NCBI RefSeq assembly: GCF_004765795.1
Contig: NZ_SBIV01000001.1
Location: 372,001 to 436,000, forward strand
Length of the DNA: 64,000 nt
Direction of reading: 5' to 3'
From: Halorussus marinus
Lineage (GTDB): Archaea; Halobacteriota; Halobacteria; Halobacteriales; Haladaptataceae
Position 1 is the first letter of the stretch; each line of letters opens with the position of its first letter. The notes beneath the pieces are model-generated. The model worked only from the letters and a program-made list of their open reading frames with translations. It searched no databases and had not been told where the DNA came from. Shown here piece by piece: positions 25,953 through 33,955 of this stretch. A program made the translations under genes and the position numbers.

Positions 25953-26879
25953 TCACTCCAAATCGTTGGCCCCGACTGCTCGTTCGACGTCAGAACCGCC
26001 CGAATCGAGCAGAGCTTCCTGTTCGAGGACGCTCCGAGCCGTATTAAAGCTGAAGGCCGACAGCAGTCCGTCGAGCTTGGATTCGAGGCCCTCGACCCCG
26101 TGGAAGCTCACGAACCGCTTGTGGGGCCGAAGCGACTCGACCTCGATGGCGGGGTTGAACTCCCACGGGTGAAAGTAGAGGTTGGCGGGGATCCCCCGAC
26201 GATTGAGCCGCCTGATCCCCCACTTCAGGAGGCGCTCGGGAAGCACCCGGCCGTAGAAGCCCCCGGCGATCGGGAGCCGGAGGACCGACCCGATCGCCGC
26301 CAGCGGCGACTCGACCAGCGACCGGAGCGCCTCGCGGTTCGATCCGATCCGGAACGGGTCGTCGACCGGGACGGTGTACGGCCGTCGCGGCGCGTCGGGC
26401 ACGCCGTACATCGGCGTCTTGACCGGGAACACGCTCGAATCGTACCGGAACCCCGCCGACTCCAGAACGTCGAACGCCCACTCGGTCTCTCGGGTCACCG
26501 AGAAGTTGGGCGCGCGAAACCCCTCGGGCTCGACGCCGGTCGCGCGTTCGATCGCGCCCGAGGACCGTTCGAGTTCGGTCTCGAACGCGGCGGGCGAAAG
26601 CTCGAACAGCGGCGTGTGGGTGTGGCCGTGCGAGCCGATCTCGTGGCCCTCCGAGCGCACCCGGTCGATCAGGTCCGGGTACTCCTCGGCGACCTCGCCG
26701 ACCACGAAGAACGTGGCGGTCACGCCGTGTTTTCTCAGCAGATTCAACACGATGTCGACCGACTCCTCGATCCGGTCGACTGGGTCCTCGAGGGCGGAAC
26801 TGAGCAGGGTCGCGGAGTGCCAGTGTTCGAGATCGAAGCTTAGCACATTAGTTTTAGAAGTGCCATTGAAACTCGTCAT
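25953..26879 (-). CDS. Polysaccharide deacetylase, NodB-like (XrtA/DUF3473-type)
   Basis: 308 residues. NodB motif 1 is LSFDLEHW (Asp16 as base), motif 2 is SHGHTHTPLF (metal His84 and His88), and motif 3 is GFRAPNFSVT. The C-terminal ANLYFHPWEFNP segment is typical of the deacetylases in bacterial exosortase/EPS loci. It should remove N-acetyl groups from amino sugars, exposing free amines. No signal peptide is visible, so it acts in the cytosol or at the inner membrane face. First gene of the operon with FemAB-like and GT4. A free amine produced here would be a natural acceptor for the FemAB-like or ATP-grasp enzymes; that link is inference. Confidence 0.88.
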   Translation of the reverse strand: MTSFNGTSKTNVLSFDLEHWHSATLLSSALEDPVDRIEESVDIVLNLLRKHGVTATFFVVGEVAEEYPDLIDRVRSEGHEIGSHGHTHTPLFELSPAAFETELERSSGAIERATGVEPEGFRAPNFSVTRETEWAFDVLESAGFRYDSSVFPVKTPMYGVPDAPRRPYTVPVDDPFRIGSNREALRSLVESPLAAIGSVLRLPIAGGFYGRVLPERLLKWGIRRLNRRGIPANLYFHPWEFNPAIEVESLRPHKRFVSFHGVEGLESKLDGLLSAFSFNTARSVLEQEALLDSGGSDVERAVGANDLE

Positions 26880-26970
26880 GTGTCGGGTCGAAGATGTCGA
26901 CTGATCCGAACATAAAGCTACGCATCGGGCGGCCGCAAGCGTTTAGCGCCGCGGTGTTGCGGAGAGTGCC

Positions 26971-28218
26971 ATGAACCAACGAAGCCCGCTGTCGACCCTC
27001 GCGACGGCCGATTCGGTCGACAACGTCGTGGTGTTCGTCTCCGACGCGCTCCGGTTCGACTTCCTCCCCGAGTCCGTCCGCGAACTGGGGGTGACCGCGA
27101 AGGCGATCGCACCGAGCACGTTCACCGCGTCGGGACTCCCCTCGCTGTTGACCGGACAGTACCCCGCGACCCACAAAGTCTGGATGTTCGACGACCAGCT
27201 CCGCGAGCGACCCCCGTTGCTCCGAGAAGACGGCGTCGACGTCGGGTTCGACGCCGAGGGCGTGTGGATCAAGCTCCCGTCAGCGGAGAAACCGCCCCTG
27301 AAGATCCACCACGTCAAGACCGAATCGAAGCTCGCGGACGTGGCGTCGCCGTTCGTCCACGTCGTCCACGACATCGGCCCGCACGCGCCGTACGGCTTCG
27401 AGAACGACGTGTTCGATTCGACCAAGGAGTACTTCCGGAGCTACGAGCGCGACCGCCCCGCGCTGGTCGAACTCTATCGCCAGGACTGTCGGAACTCCGC
27501 AGAGCGGTTCCGGGCGATGTACGACCAACTCGTCGACCGGGGGCTCCTCGAAGACACGCTCGTCGTCTTCACCAGCGACCACGGTCAGTCGCTGGGCGAG
27601 TGGTCGAACGGCGGGCGGTTCGGTCACGGCCACCCCCTGTGTCCCGAGAACGTCGAGATTCCGGTCGTGTTCATGGGCGCGGGCCTCCCGGAGGGCGAGA
27701 CCTACCCCGGGCTCGTGAGCGGGACCGACGTCGTCCCGACCGCGCTGTCGGCGCAGGGCCGGCGGGTCCCAGACGACGCCGACGGGCTCGACCTCTGGGA
27801 GGGCGTCCCGACTCCCGACCGGAAAGTCCGCTCGGACGTGTGGCAACACCTCGAAGTCGGCGCGCGCGGCTACGCGACCGACGTGTCGGTGTACGCCGCG
27901 ACCTCGGCGTGGGACGACACCGGCGGCTACGTGTTCCACCGCCACTCGACCGCCGAGCGACTCGCCGCCACGTTCTACGACAACGTCTTCCGGGGCTACG
28001 GGCCGGCGTGGCGCCACAATGCCACGCTCGGGAAGGCGGTCGCCCTGTTCAATCTCATGGTCGCCGAGAGCCTGACCTACCGGACCCCGGAGTTCTCGGA
28101 GGCAGAGGCGAGGCGTGCAGTCCCCGACGAGTTCGAGGAGGCCGCCCACGAGTTCGCCGACGCGTCGCTCAGCGGCGATCAGGAGTCCCAGCTTCGGGAT
28201 CTCGGCTACCTCCAGTAG
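26971..28218 (+). CDS. Sulfatase-fold hydrolase/transferase lacking the sulfatase Cys
   Basis: 415 residues of the alkaline phosphatase/sulfatase superfamily. The metal Asp lies in VVVFVSDALRFDF (Asp25). The nucleophile loop FTASGLPSLLTG aligns with the sulfatase CxPxR loop, but has Thr52 where a formylglycine Cys or Ser would be, and no Arg. VVFTSDHGQSLGEW provides the second metal pair. A threonine nucleophile is used by phosphodiesterases and phospho-ethanolamine/glycerol transferases, so a phospho-group transfer or hydrolysis is more likely than sulfatase activity. There is no membrane helix. It shares a 91-bp divergent promoter region with the deacetylase operon. Confidence 0.8.
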   Translation: MNQRSPLSTLATADSVDNVVVFVSDALRFDFLPESVRELGVTAKAIAPSTFTASGLPSLLTGQYPATHKVWMFDDQLRERPPLLREDGVDVGFDAEGVWIKLPSAEKPPLKIHHVKTESKLADVASPFVHVVHDIGPHAPYGFENDVFDSTKEYFRSYERDRPALVELYRQDCRNSAERFRAMYDQLVDRGLLEDTLVVFTSDHGQSLGEWSNGGRFGHGHPLCPENVEIPVVFMGAGLPEGETYPGLVSGTDVVPTALSAQGRRVPDDADGLDLWEGVPTPDRKVRSDVWQHLEVGARGYATDVSVYAATSAWDDTGGYVFHRHSTAERLAATFYDNVFRGYGPAWRHNATLGKAVALFNLMVAESLTYRTPEFSEAEARRAVPDEFEEAAHEFADASLSGDQESQLRDLGYLQ

Positions 28219-28324
28219 CGGCCGGTGTGCGGGCGGCGTCTCACCCGGAAATCCCCGTTTCGCCTTAGCTACCCTATCTTTCAGCCGTCACATTAATCAC
28301 CGCCAGTGTGGTCGGATGGGTCGT

Positions 28325-29521
28325 ATGAACCACCGAGCCGGCGAGTCTGCGGTCGTCCCGGCACCGTTCGGCCCCCACGGTCTGGCCTGCGTGCGGTCGC
28401 TCAGTCGCCGCGGCGTCCGCACGGTCGTGGCCGCCGAGAGCGACGCCGACCTCACCAGCGCCTCGAAGTACTGCGACGAGTCGGTCGCGGTCCCCTCGCC
28501 CCACGAGGACGTGCTGGCGTACAAGGACGCGCTCCTGTCGCTGGCGGCGCGGTCGGACGTGCGCGCGGTGATACCGAACCGCGAGGAAGACGTGTACGTG
28601 CTGGCGAAGTACCGCGAGGAGTTTGCGACCCACGTCTCGCCGCTCTGGCCGGAGTTCGAGACGCTCCGGACGGCCCACGACAGGGTCCGACTCGCGGCGG
28701 CCGCCGAGGAAGCCGGGGTTGCCGTCCCCGAGACCCTGCTCCTCGACGACGTCGGCGCGGCCGAGTCGGAGCTGTTCGTCAAACCCCGGTATCCGATCCT
28801 CATCGCGGACTACGAGAGCACCTACGCCCCCACCGAGTGCGACCCGCGGAATCGGACCCAGTATCTCCGGTCGGGCGAGCGGCCGAACCGCGAGGCCATC
28901 GTCGCGGAGATGAACCACGTCCCGATCGCACAGGAGTTCGTCCGGGGCGGCGGCGAGGAGTACGCCTTCTTCGCGCTGTACGATCGGGGCGAGCCGGCCG
29001 CGACGTTCCAGCACCGCCAGCTCCGCGGGGAGACCTACGCCGGCGGCGCGAGCGTCTACCGCGAGTCGGTCGACATCCCGGCGCTCGACCGAGCCGGCCG
29101 GGCGCTGTTCGACCACCTCGGGTGGCACGGGATCGGCGAGGCGGAGTTCCTCAGAGACCCCGAGACGGGCGAGTTCAAGCTGATGGAGGTCAACCCCCGG
29201 ATGTGGGCGTCGCTGTCGTGTGCGATCGAGGCCGGCGTCGACTTCCCGTACTACTTCTGGCAGGTGTCGAACGGGGTCGCCGGCCCGTTCGAGGACGACT
29301 ACGCCGAGGGGATCGGGACCCACTCGCTGTTCGGCGAGCTCAAGTATCTCCGGAGCGTGATCGCCGGCGACTCCTCGCACGTCCCCAGACCTTCGGCCGG
29401 GTCGGCGATCAGGGACGTGGTCGCGTCGTGTCTCGCCCAGCCGAACTTCGAGTACTTCCGGCTCGACGATCCCGAGCCGTTCGTCCGCGGCCTGCTCGAC
29501 GTGAGCCCGTTCGACAAGTAG
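28325..29521 (+). CDS. ATP-grasp carboxylate-amine ligase (copy 1)
   Basis: 398 residues. An N-terminal pre-ATP-grasp fold (VVPAPFGPHGLACVRSLSRR) is followed by the ATP-grasp domain. The Mg/ATP-binding segment is KLMEVNPRMWASLSC, with the E-x-N-P-R signature. Earlier, AESELFVKPRYPIL carries the ATP-phosphate lysine and NHVPIAQEFV the adenine-side strand. Enzymes of this class activate a carboxylate as acyl-phosphate and join it to an amine. The start at 28325 is preferred over ATG 28316 because CATTAAT lies about 28 bp upstream. It is the first of three tandem paralogues. Confidence 0.8.
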   Translation: MNHRAGESAVVPAPFGPHGLACVRSLSRRGVRTVVAAESDADLTSASKYCDESVAVPSPHEDVLAYKDALLSLAARSDVRAVIPNREEDVYVLAKYREEFATHVSPLWPEFETLRTAHDRVRLAAAAEEAGVAVPETLLLDDVGAAESELFVKPRYPILIADYESTYAPTECDPRNRTQYLRSGERPNREAIVAEMNHVPIAQEFVRGGGEEYAFFALYDRGEPAATFQHRQLRGETYAGGASVYRESVDIPALDRAGRALFDHLGWHGIGEAEFLRDPETGEFKLMEVNPRMWASLSCAIEAGVDFPYYFWQVSNGVAGPFEDDYAEGIGTHSLFGELKYLRSVIAGDSSHVPRPSAGSAIRDVVASCLAQPNFEYFRLDDPEPFVRGLLDVSPFDK

Positions 29522-29618
29522 CAGGGCCGCTCGACGCCGGCCGGCGAGCAACGCAGTCGTCTACCTCGCCCGGTTCGGGGCCCACACGTTGATCCGCCTC
29601 AACGACCGTACGTAGTAC

Positions 29619-30809
29619 ATGACCCGATCGACGACGGAGTCGGTGTTGCTCTCGGCGAAGTACTCGCCGTCGTGTTATGCGTGTCTGCGGTCGCTCGCCG
29701 AGCGCGGCGTCCGCACCGTCGTCGTCTCGCCCCACGAGGGCGTCCCGGCGTTCGCGTCCAGGTACTGCGAGGAGTCGATCGTGGTGCCGTCGCCGAACGA
29801 CGACCTGCTGGCGTACAGAGACGCGTTGCTGTCGGTCGCCGACCGCCCCGAGGTGGCCGCCTTCGTCCCCATCTGGGAGGAAGACGCCTACCTGCTCGGA
29901 AAGTACGGCGAGGCGTTCGGCGCCCGGGTCGGCGGCGCGTGGCCCGACTTCGAGACGCTCCGGTCCGTTCAGGACCGACTCCGACTGGCGGAGGTCGCCG
30001 CCGACGCGGGCGTGGCCGTCCCGGCGACCCAGTCGTTCGACGACGTCGACGACTGGGACCGCGAGCGCATCCTCAAGTCGCGGTACAACCTCCTCGCCGG
30101 CGAGTACGTCGACTCGTTCTCGGAGCGAGACGCCGAACTCAACAAGACGCTGAAGTACCTCGCGCCCGGCGAAGAGCCCGACCCCGAGACCGTCTACGCG
30201 GCGCTAAACCACGTCCCGATCGCTCAGGAGACCGTCACCGGGGGCGCCGACGAGTACGCGTTCATCGCGCTGTACGACCGGGGCGAGCCGGTCGCGACGT
30301 ACCAGAAACACCAGATCCGGGCCAAGACCTACGCCGGCGGGACCAGCGTCTACCGGGAGTCGGTGGCGGTCCCGGCGCTCGAACGGGCCGGCCGGGCGTT
30401 GCTCGACGAGCTCGACTGGCACGGTCTCGCGGAGGTGGAGTTCCTCAGAGACCCCGAGACGGGCGAGTTCGAGCTGATGGAGGTCAACCCCCGGATGTGG
30501 GCGTCGGTCGCGTGCGCGATCGAGGCCGGTGCCGATTTCCCGTACTACTACTGGCGGCTCGCGACCGGCGAGGCCGACGGGATCGACGACGAGTACGCGG
30601 TCGGGACGGGGAACCACTCGCTGTTCGGCGAACTCCAGCACCTCTCGAGCGTGCTCCGGGACGACTACCCCGACGTCGAGCGACCGGCGTTCGACCGGCG
30701 ACTCTGGGAGATCGCCGCCTCGTGTTACAGCCAGCCCAACTTCGACTACCTCCGGCTCGACGACCCCGGCCCGTTCGTCCGGGGCGTGCGCGACGCCGTT
30801 CGGCTCTGA
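29619..30809 (+). CDS. ATP-grasp carboxylate-amine ligase (copy 2)
   Basis: 396 residues. Same layout as copy 1: N-terminal VLLSAKYSPSCYACLRSLAE, lysine strand ERILKSRYNLLAGEY, NHVPIAQETV, and Mg-binding ELMEVNPRMWASVACAIEAG. Catalytic residues appear intact. It matches copy 3 closely in residues about 135-190 (SFDDVDDWDRE then SERDAELNKTLKYL) and at the C-terminus (CYSQPNFDYLRLDDPGPFVR). Substrates are unknown. The small gaps between the three genes (97 and 162 bp) suggest related but not strictly coupled expression. Confidence 0.82.
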   Translation: MTRSTTESVLLSAKYSPSCYACLRSLAERGVRTVVVSPHEGVPAFASRYCEESIVVPSPNDDLLAYRDALLSVADRPEVAAFVPIWEEDAYLLGKYGEAFGARVGGAWPDFETLRSVQDRLRLAEVAADAGVAVPATQSFDDVDDWDRERILKSRYNLLAGEYVDSFSERDAELNKTLKYLAPGEEPDPETVYAALNHVPIAQETVTGGADEYAFIALYDRGEPVATYQKHQIRAKTYAGGTSVYRESVAVPALERAGRALLDELDWHGLAEVEFLRDPETGEFELMEVNPRMWASVACAIEAGADFPYYYWRLATGEADGIDDEYAVGTGNHSLFGELQHLSSVLRDDYPDVERPAFDRRLWEIAASCYSQPNFDYLRLDDPGPFVRGVRDAVRL

Positions 30810-30945
30810 CGGTCGTGGCGCCCGAGTCCGGGCGCTCGGAGACCGACGCGCTCGACGACGGGCGAAACCGGGAGACCGGACCCGGAGACCGGTTCGTCTT
30901 CGCGGCGCGTCCCGTTGTTCTTACCCCGATCGGCGCGAGACGATG

Positions 30946-30952
30946 GTATACG
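30946..30952 (+). promoter_or_regulatory. TATA-like box for ATP-grasp copy 3
   Basis: GTATACG lies 20-26 bp upstream of ATG 30972 and supports that start and separate transcription of copy 3. Confidence 0.4.
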
Positions 30953-30971
30953 TTCTTTGCTCTCTGCGACG

Positions 30972-32171
30972 ATGCTCACCTACATGGGAGAGAGAATGGG
31001 GGATGCGGTACTGCTGCCCGCGAAGTATTCGCCGTCGTGTTACGCGTGTCTGCGGTCGCTCGCCAAGCGCGGCATCCGCACCGTCGTCGTCTCGGCGAAA
31101 GGGAGCGTGCCGGCGTTCGCGTCCCGGTACTGCGACGAGGCGCTGACGGTCCCGTCGCCCGACGAGGACCTGCTCGCGTACCGCGACGCACTGTTGTCGA
31201 TCGCGGCGCGGCCCGAGGTGAAGACGTTCGTTCCGACCGGCGAGGTCGACGCGTATCTGCTGGCGAAGTACAGCGACGAGTTCGAGGCCCACGTCACCGG
31301 AGTGTGGCCCGACCTCGACCGGCTCCGGCGGGTCCACGACCGACTGCTGTTGGCCGAGGCCGCCGAGGCCGCGGGGGTGCCGTTTCCGGAGACTCAGTCG
31401 TTCGACGACGTCGACGACTGGGACCGCGAACTGGTCATCAAGTCGCGGTACAACCTCCTCGCCGGCGAGTACCTCGACTCGCTGTCGGAGCGAGACGCCG
31501 AACTCAACAAGACGCTGAAGTACCTCCCGCCCGGCGAGCGACCCGATCGGGAGGCCATCCTCGCGGAGATGAACCACGTCCCGATCGTCCAGGAGTGCGT
31601 GCCCAAGCGCGGCGAGTACCTGTTCGGCGCGCTGTACGACCGGGGCGAGCCGGCCGCGACGTTCCAGCACCGCCAGATCCGCGGGGAGACCTACGCCGGC
31701 GGCGGCGGGTCCTACCGCGAGTCGGTCGACATCCCGGCGCTCGAGGAGGTCGGCCGGGCGTTGCTCGACGAACTCGACTGGCACGGGCTGGCCTGCATCG
31801 AGTACATGGAGGACGCAGAGACCGGGGAGTTCGTGCTCACCGAGATCAACCCCCGGATGTGGCGGTCGCTGGCGTTCGCGGTGGCGGCCGGCGCCGACTT
31901 CCCGTACTACTACTGGCAGCTCGCGAACGGCGAGGCCGACCGCTTTGGCGACGGCTACGAGGTCGGCGTCGGCGGCCACTACCTCCACGGCGAGCTGACC
32001 TACCTCCGGAGCGTGCTCCGCGACGAGTACCCGAACGTCGAACGACCCCCGGTCGGCCAGACGGTGTGGGAGATCGCCGCCTCGTGTTACGACCAGCCCA
32101 ACTTCGACTACCTCCGGCTCGACGACCCCGGCCCGTTCATCCGGGGCGTCCGCAGTACGATCCCGATGTGA
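30972..32171 (+). CDS. ATP-grasp carboxylate-amine ligase (copy 3)
   Basis: 399 residues from ATG 30972; ATGs at 30984 and 30996 are alternatives. The N-terminus (VLLPAKYSPSCYACLRSLAK) and central strand (LVIKSRYNLLAGEYLDS) resemble copy 2, whereas EPAATFQHRQIRGETYAGG and ESVDIPALEE resemble copy 1, at DNA level as well. The Mg-binding motif is VLTEINPRMWRSLAFAVAAG, with the E-x-N-P-R signature kept. The mosaic points to gene conversion within the cluster. It ends 193 bp before the flippase gene. Confidence 0.82.
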   Translation: MLTYMGERMGDAVLLPAKYSPSCYACLRSLAKRGIRTVVVSAKGSVPAFASRYCDEALTVPSPDEDLLAYRDALLSIAARPEVKTFVPTGEVDAYLLAKYSDEFEAHVTGVWPDLDRLRRVHDRLLLAEAAEAAGVPFPETQSFDDVDDWDRELVIKSRYNLLAGEYLDSLSERDAELNKTLKYLPPGERPDREAILAEMNHVPIVQECVPKRGEYLFGALYDRGEPAATFQHRQIRGETYAGGGGSYRESVDIPALEEVGRALLDELDWHGLACIEYMEDAETGEFVLTEINPRMWRSLAFAVAAGADFPYYYWQLANGEADRFGDGYEVGVGGHYLHGELTYLRSVLRDEYPNVERPPVGQTVWEIAASCYDQPNFDYLRLDDPGPFIRGVRSTIPM

Positions 32172-32253
32172 GCGTCGGCCGGCCGATCGAATCGGGGAAA
32201 AGACGCTAATACCCGGGCGTCGTGCGTCTGCCAACGGCAGTTGGTGGGTGGAT

Positions 32254-32361
32254 ATGAGTCACACAACGTCGAGAGTAGCTTCCGGTGAGACGATCGCATC
32301 GACGCGCGACCGCGCGGCGCGAGCGGCCCGCTCGCCGGCCGCGCCGGGGGGCGGCTCCTGA
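32254..32361 (+). CDS. Possible 35-residue ORF ahead of the flippase
   Basis: ATG 32254 to TGA 32359-32361, encoding MSHTTSRVASGETIAST and an Arg/Ala-rich tail. It ends 3 nt before the flippase ATG. CTAATACC at about 32211 could be its TATA box. No family is recognised and the composition is unlike secreted or cytosolic haloarchaeal proteins; it may be a leader ORF or chance. Confidence 0.2.
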   Translation: MSHTTSRVASGETIASTRDRAARAARSPAAPGGGS

Positions 32362-32364
32362 CCG

Positions 32365-33822
32365 ATGGATCTCGGCCACTCGACCTTCCGGCTGTTCCTC
32401 TCGAAGGGCGGGAACGCGATCCTCTACTTTCTGGGGCTCGCGTACTTCTCGCGCCACCTGACGCCCGACGAGATGGGGGCGTTCGTCCTCTTTCTCGCGG
32501 TGCTCGGGATCTCCTCGATCCCCGCGGACTTCGGGATCAAGGGCGCACTCGAAAAGCGGCTGAGCGAGGGGACCGACCCCGAGAAGACGCTCGGCTCCGC
32601 GCTGGCGTTCAAGGCGGTCACGCTCGCGGCCGTCGCGACGATCGTTCTCGCCGTCCGGGGCCACATAAACCACTACATCGGCGCGCCGCTGGCGGAACTG
32701 CTGGTCGCGGCGCTGTTCTTCCGGGAGTTTTCGTTCGCGTATCTCTCGGCGCTCCGGGGCCGGCTTCGGGTCGCCGAGACCGCCGTCATCAAACTCACCG
32801 TGCGGTTCGTCTGGATGGTCGGGGGCGCGGTGTTGGTCACCGCGGGCTTCGGCCCGGAGGGACCGATCATCGGGCTGATCGCGGGGCTGGCGGTCGGGCT
32901 CGTCTGGGCGTACCGGCGCCTCGACGTCGGGATCGGCCGCCCGTCGCTCGACCACGTCCGGTCGCTGGTGGCGTTCTCGAAGTACAACACCGTCACCTCG
33001 GTCGGCGGCCGGTTCTACCAGTGGGTCGACATCGCCATCATCGGCTTCCTGCTGACCCAGCTCGACGTCAGCGCCTACGAGTTCGCGTGGCAGATCACCC
33101 TGCTCGTGCTCATGCTGAGCAAGTCGATCTCGCTGTCGATCTTCCCTCAGATAAGCCAGTGGGACGCCGAGTCGGCGACCGACCACATCGAGACCACCGT
33201 CTCGAAGGCGATCGGGGTCGTCCTGTTCGTCTCGGTGCCCGCCATCGTCGGCGTCCAGATCTACGGCGCCGAGCTCCTCCGGGTGGCGTTCGGCCCGGAG
33301 TACGCGTTCGCCACGACGGTGCTTGTCGTCCTGATGGTCGAGAAGCTCATCCAGTCGTTCAACGACATCGTCGAGGCGTCGGTCCGGGCGATCGACCGGC
33401 CGGAGCTCGCCGCGAAGGCGACCGTGATCTCGGTCGGGCTCAACCTCGTCCTGAACCCGGTCCTGATCCTGTGGGTCGGGCTGGTGGGCGCCGCGATCGC
33501 GACCGCCGTCACCGGCCTCCTCAACACCGCGTTACATTACCGGTATCTCACGCGGTTCATCTCGGTCGACGTTCCGTTCCGGCTGGTCGGCTGGTACGGC
33601 CTCGCCTCGTGTGTGATGGGCGGGCTGTTGCTCGGGATTAGACACCTCGTGCCCGTCACCGGCGTGATCACGCTCGTGGCGGAGGTCGGGCTCGGCGTCG
33701 TGATCTATCTCGCGGTCTCGCTCGCGATCCCGGACGTGCGCCGACGCATCCTTCGGCCGGGGCTCCGGGTGCTCGGCGCCCAGCTCGGGGTCGGGGCCGA
33801 CGGGGAGGGCCGGCGATTCTGA
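32365..33822 (+). CDS. Polysaccharide flippase (Wzx/MOP superfamily)
   Basis: 485 residues with about 14 hydrophobic helices and no signal peptide. The opening LGHSTFRLFLSKGGNAILYF and helices such as GLAYFSRHLTPDEMGAFVLF are typical of polysaccharide-transport proteins of the MOP superfamily. It should flip lipid-linked oligosaccharide or polymer subunits from the cytosolic to the outer face of the membrane. It follows the ATP-grasp trio and precedes the DUF2206-like membrane protein, forming the export half of the locus. The C-terminal tail is charged and extends beyond the last helix. Confidence 0.87.
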   Translation: MDLGHSTFRLFLSKGGNAILYFLGLAYFSRHLTPDEMGAFVLFLAVLGISSIPADFGIKGALEKRLSEGTDPEKTLGSALAFKAVTLAAVATIVLAVRGHINHYIGAPLAELLVAALFFREFSFAYLSALRGRLRVAETAVIKLTVRFVWMVGGAVLVTAGFGPEGPIIGLIAGLAVGLVWAYRRLDVGIGRPSLDHVRSLVAFSKYNTVTSVGGRFYQWVDIAIIGFLLTQLDVSAYEFAWQITLLVLMLSKSISLSIFPQISQWDAESATDHIETTVSKAIGVVLFVSVPAIVGVQIYGAELLRVAFGPEYAFATTVLVVLMVEKLIQSFNDIVEASVRAIDRPELAAKATVISVGLNLVLNPVLILWVGLVGAAIATAVTGLLNTALHYRYLTRFISVDVPFRLVGWYGLASCVMGGLLLGIRHLVPVTGVITLVAEVGLGVVIYLAVSLAIPDVRRRILRPGLRVLGAQLGVGADGEGRRF

Positions 33823-33856
33823 GCCGACCCGGTGCGCCCGACCCTCGTGGCAACAA

Positions 33857-33866
33857 CATATATATT
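33857..33866 (+). promoter_or_regulatory. TATA-like box upstream of the DUF2206-like gene
   Basis: CATATATATT is the most AT-rich run between the flippase and the next gene. It would place the transcript start near 33885 and leave a leader of about 70 nt before ATG 33956. Confidence 0.45.
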
Positions 33867-33955
33867 CACCCCTACCGTTTGATCGATACACTTTCTCTCG
33901 GTCGGCCGGACCCGATCGGGCGGTCGCGGATATCTTCGAGTGAGGAACCTGATAC

